Below are positions 61,685 through 64,000 of a DNA stretch of 64,000 bases, one piece after another. How positions within the stretch are numbered: the first letter of the stretch is position 1; every line of letters starts with the position of its first letter. The stretch is from Panagrolaimus kolymaensis (taxonomy: Eukaryota; Nematoda; Chromadorea; Rhabditida; Panagrolaimidae): positions 992,001 to 1,056,000 of the forward strand of contig JAJQJQ010000059.1 in assembly GCA_028622995.1 (NCBI GenBank), given 5' to 3'. Both the position numbers and the translations under genes were made by a program. The notes under the pieces are model-generated. The model was not told where the DNA came from. It saw only the letters and a program-made list of their open reading frames with translations, and did not search any database.

Positions 61685-61835
61685 CAAACGATTGCATTGG
61701 ATTTTTCATCAGTTTTATTACCAACTATCATACTTCTTCGATTTACTTCTTCTTCTTCATCACTCCAGCTCTTTTCTTCCCTTCACAACTTTTTTTATTT
61801 TTTATTAGAAGCTTTATTTTATTTATTTATTAATT

Positions 61836-62354
61836 ATGGCTGCCATTCCTGCTATTTCTGCTGCCTCTGCTTCAAAGCTTACTCTCAAATCAAAAGTTGA
61901 CCCATCTTTCATGGTTGAAGTTGATGCTCGAGTTATTGAAGCTTGTTCCATCCTTCGAAATGTCACCGAACATACGGATAACAGCGACGCCGTGGAAGTA
62001 GATATGACTCCCAAACAACTTAAACAATTCGTGGAACTTCATGAACATTTTGATTCTGCCACCGCTGAAAAAGATGTTGAATGGACCAATGCATTCTTCA
62101 ACAAAATGTCTGAAGACGAATTCAAAGATTTATCTTGGAAAGCTGATTTCCTTGATTCTCAAAGATTCCTTGAAGCCGCTGGAGATTTCACTCTTCATAA
62201 ACTCGAAAATATGGATGTTGCTGAAATTCAGCGATTCCTAAACATCGTCGACGATTATACACCCGAAGAACGAAAAGCTATGGAAGAGCATCCCCTTGAA
62301 TTTTTCACTGGAGTTTCCGTTCAACAAGATGAAACTGCACAAGCCCAAGCTTAA
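61836..62354 (+). CDS. Skp1-related protein (SCF ubiquitin ligase adaptor), intronless
   Basis: Single exon, 172 residues, close to the 160-170 of the family. Residues about 14-75 resemble the BTB/POZ fold of Skp1 (LTLKSK, VEVDARVIEACSILRNV, MTPKQLKQFVELHEH). The middle keeps FLDSQRFLEAAGDFTLHKL in place of the AANYLDIKGLLD segment. The C-terminal F-box-binding part EIQRFLNIVDDYTPEERKA matches EIRKTFNIKNDFTPEEE-type text of Skp1. Skp1 links F-box proteins to cullin-1. The sequence is divergent, and the final NQWCEEK-type end is replaced by HPLEFF and an acidic/Gln tail. Nematodes carry many skr paralogues, and this is one of the divergent kind. A retrocopy origin is possible. Confidence 0.75.
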   Translation: MAAIPAISAASASKLTLKSKVDPSFMVEVDARVIEACSILRNVTEHTDNSDAVEVDMTPKQLKQFVELHEHFDSATAEKDVEWTNAFFNKMSEDEFKDLSWKADFLDSQRFLEAAGDFTLHKLENMDVAEIQRFLNIVDDYTPEERKAMEEHPLEFFTGVSVQQDETAQAQA

Positions 62355-62872
62355 TCTATTTTTTACTTCCTTTACTTTTGTTTTTTTCCTTTAGAAAAAA
62401 ATCGTGCTTTTATATTTTATTTTCGTGCCATTTCTTTTTGATTATTTGTTGAAAATTTTTATGTATTTCCTTGTTGCTTTTTTATTTTGAATAAAACTTA
62501 TTTAGAAAAACCAAATTTATTTTTAAAGCATTTTATTAATGAAGCAAAAAAAGATTTGAAAAAAGCTATAGAAAATAAGTTTAGAATAATTCCATTCATG
62601 AAAGTTATCCAATAGTCTCTGGAGGAATTTATTTAGTTGATTTTTATTAATGACGAAATAGTTTTTCTTTTTCCAATCAATTGCTGCCATTTTTTTTAAA
62701 GCAGACAGACGACAGCGAGATTGGAGAAAGAGATGTGACCTTCTTTTAAATTATTGATTTGAAGCATAATTCCATGGCACTCTTGCATATATTTTGTTTG
62801 CCCAGTCAATCTTTTTGCAATCATAAACATCTTTGATTTTTGTTTAAATAAACCACAAAATTTATGTGAATT
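62355..62872. other. Spacer before the last gene
   Basis: Holds the Skp1-like 3' UTR. AT-rich; no gene seen. Confidence 0.55.
62490..62495 (+). terminator. Poly(A) signal of the Skp1-like gene
   Basis: AATAAA 135 bases after the stop codon. Confidence 0.6.
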
Positions 62873-63826
62873 ATGACCTATCCTTCTTCATTTTTTATTG
62901 GATCCCAAAATGTTTTAATTCAAAAAAATAAATTATTTGCAACTAAAAAATATTCGGTTAATGGAATTAATTTTTCTGTAAATATCCAAGCTCAATCTCA
63001 ATTTGATGCTGATATAATGGTTCTTAAATTTGATATTGATTCAAATTATTTTGTCAAACTGATTTCTGAAAATGAAGGTAAGGAACGAATTTGGCGAAGT
63101 TATTTAAAGCTGGGAGAATCAAAAAAGTGGATTCTAAATTTTTTAAATTAAAGTCGCTAATATTTTTGAATTTATTTTAACTCAAACTTATTTTTAGAAT
63201 TCAAAGTAAAAAAATTATCTCCTAAAAATGAATTTTCCATTCACACGGAGTTTAAAGAATGCATAATTCGAGTGGAAGTTTTTGGTCCACAAATAATTGT
63301 GGAATATCATTCTCGCACTTTTACACTCATGGATAATGAAAATATTTGGGATCAAATTCAATCACACCAAAAACAAATTTTTTATCCCGAAATAAATCTA
63401 GCAAAAACTTATGGATGGAAAGATTTCAAAGGATTTATTACAAAAAATGGAAATAATGAAATTGAATATTTTGTTTTTAATGATAATCCAAATATCAAAA
63501 TTAATGGTAATATTATTTAGCTTTAAATTTAAATTTAAAGTAAAAATAATTAAATATTTAACAAAAAGTATGTATTTTCAGGCCAAGCTGGAAATGTCGT
63601 TGGAAAAATTGAAACTGCGATAAATGGAAAAAAGCAAATCCATCTTACTTTTGTTTATGATTTAAATGCAATTAAAAAACGAAAAGAAAACCGAGTTGAA
63701 GCTTATGCAATTTGTTTTCTTACTTTGTTAGGTTTAGCACTTTTTGTTTTTTTAATTTTTATTATTTGTAAACACACTTGGGCACAGGGTGTGTTAGGGT
63801 GTGTTTTGACACACCCGAAGGTTTAG
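62873..63826 (+). CDS. Single-pass membrane protein, possibly galectin-like ectodomain
   Basis: Exons 62873-63077, 63198-63506 and 63582-63826 give 252 residues. Residues about 20-210 are beta-strand-like. The text FSVNIQAQ...IMVLKFDI and, later, FGPQIIVEYHSRTF has the spacing of galectin strands (LHF and NG..F..HR), so a divergent galectin fold is possible but unproven. A strong TM helix (AICFLTLLGLALFVFLIFII) follows near residues 218-237. There is no clear signal peptide, so an upstream exon may be missing. The last 13 codons before the TAG at 63824 fall in a repeat that begins CAGGGTGTGTTAGGG, so the present C-terminus looks transposon-derived. Confidence 0.6.
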
Positions 63827-64000
63827 TGTTTAGTCGAGTTTTTACGCGAAAAAATTTAAAATAAAAGGGGAGACCCTTTGGTAAATTTGACGAATTTTGG
63901 AGGTTTAGTATGGAAAAAGGGCCTTGAGGAAAAAGTAGCAAAGGGGAGACCCTTTGGTAGATTTTTAGGTTTAGTAACAAAAAAAATCTTGACACACCAC
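63786..64000. mobile_element. Probable repeat/transposon end, truncated by the window
   Basis: Begins CAGGGTGTGTTAGGGTGTG and contains a short hairpin GGGTGTGT..ACACACCC at about 63797-63816. The word GGGGAGACCCTTTGGTA occurs twice (about 63868 and 63942), and TTGACACACC occurs at about 63806 and 63989. The composition differs from the flanks. The CAGGG start resembles the hAT-type ends found elsewhere in this window, but the other terminus and its target duplication lie beyond the right edge. Confidence 0.5.

Larger units (their letters stand above)
60491..61835. other. Spacer between receptor and Skp1-like gene
   Basis: AT-rich, holding the receptor 3' UTR and the Skp1-like promoter. The TATA box is listed separately. 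No other gene seen. Confidence 0.55.

Noticed and set aside
1..64000. tRNA, rRNA, spliced-leader RNA, CRISPR or bacterial operon features
   Set aside because: I looked for A/B-box tRNA motifs, rRNA cores and leader sequence and saw none. The DNA is eukaryotic, so ribosome-binding sites and CRISPR arrays do not apply.

Overview
The window is nuclear DNA from a very AT-rich nematode. Evidence: short introns with GT..TTTTAG boundaries; a warthog-type hedgehog-related protein and a nematode-type 7TM chemoreceptor; a supplementary nuclear receptor with P-box CRACAAFF; and T-rich acceptors just upstream of start codons, as expected for spliced-leader addition. Species is not identifiable; a Tylenchina/clade IV worm is a weak guess. 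Gene models were built by hand from splice signals and checked for phase and reading frame.

Layout. 1-7.4 kb: condensin I kleisin (minus, cut by the left edge), ribosomal protein eL20, a four-TM protein, and a repeat-rich disordered protein (minus). 8.2-11.2 kb: chemoreceptor (minus). 10.0-14.7 kb: a palindromic hAT-type miniature element inside a receptor intron, and upstream a hAT-like element with a second hAT-like element nested in it, each with a perfect 8-bp target duplication. 15.7-18.1 kb: warthog-like secreted protein (minus). 19.7-27.7 kb: a tandem duplication of a large secreted Cys-rich glycoprotein gene, each copy followed by a broken copy of a small Gly/Asn-rich secreted-protein gene. 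30.0-34.1 kb: diaphanous-type formin. 34.5-39.6 kb: three small minus-strand genes (nuclear basic/acidic protein, free-standing I29 cathepsin-propeptide protein, Ser-rich protein). 39.6-45.4 kb: gene-poor. 45.4-51.4 kb: TAF4, a small unknown protein, an S1 serine protease with a hydrophobic C-terminal tail, and a NEK6/7-like kinase. 51.4-57.3 kb: gene-poor, holding a third hAT-type miniature element. 57.3-60.5 kb: nuclear hormone receptor. 61.8-62.4 kb: intronless Skp1-related gene. 62.9-63.8 kb: single-pass membrane protein whose last codons lie in a repeat that runs off the right edge.

The genes are mostly unrelated housekeeping and developmental functions, not one pathway. The strongest unusual signals are the set of short hAT-type elements with intact target duplications (one nested in another), the 604-bp near-identical tract between the two tandem glycoprotein genes, and the paired decay of the small genes beside them.
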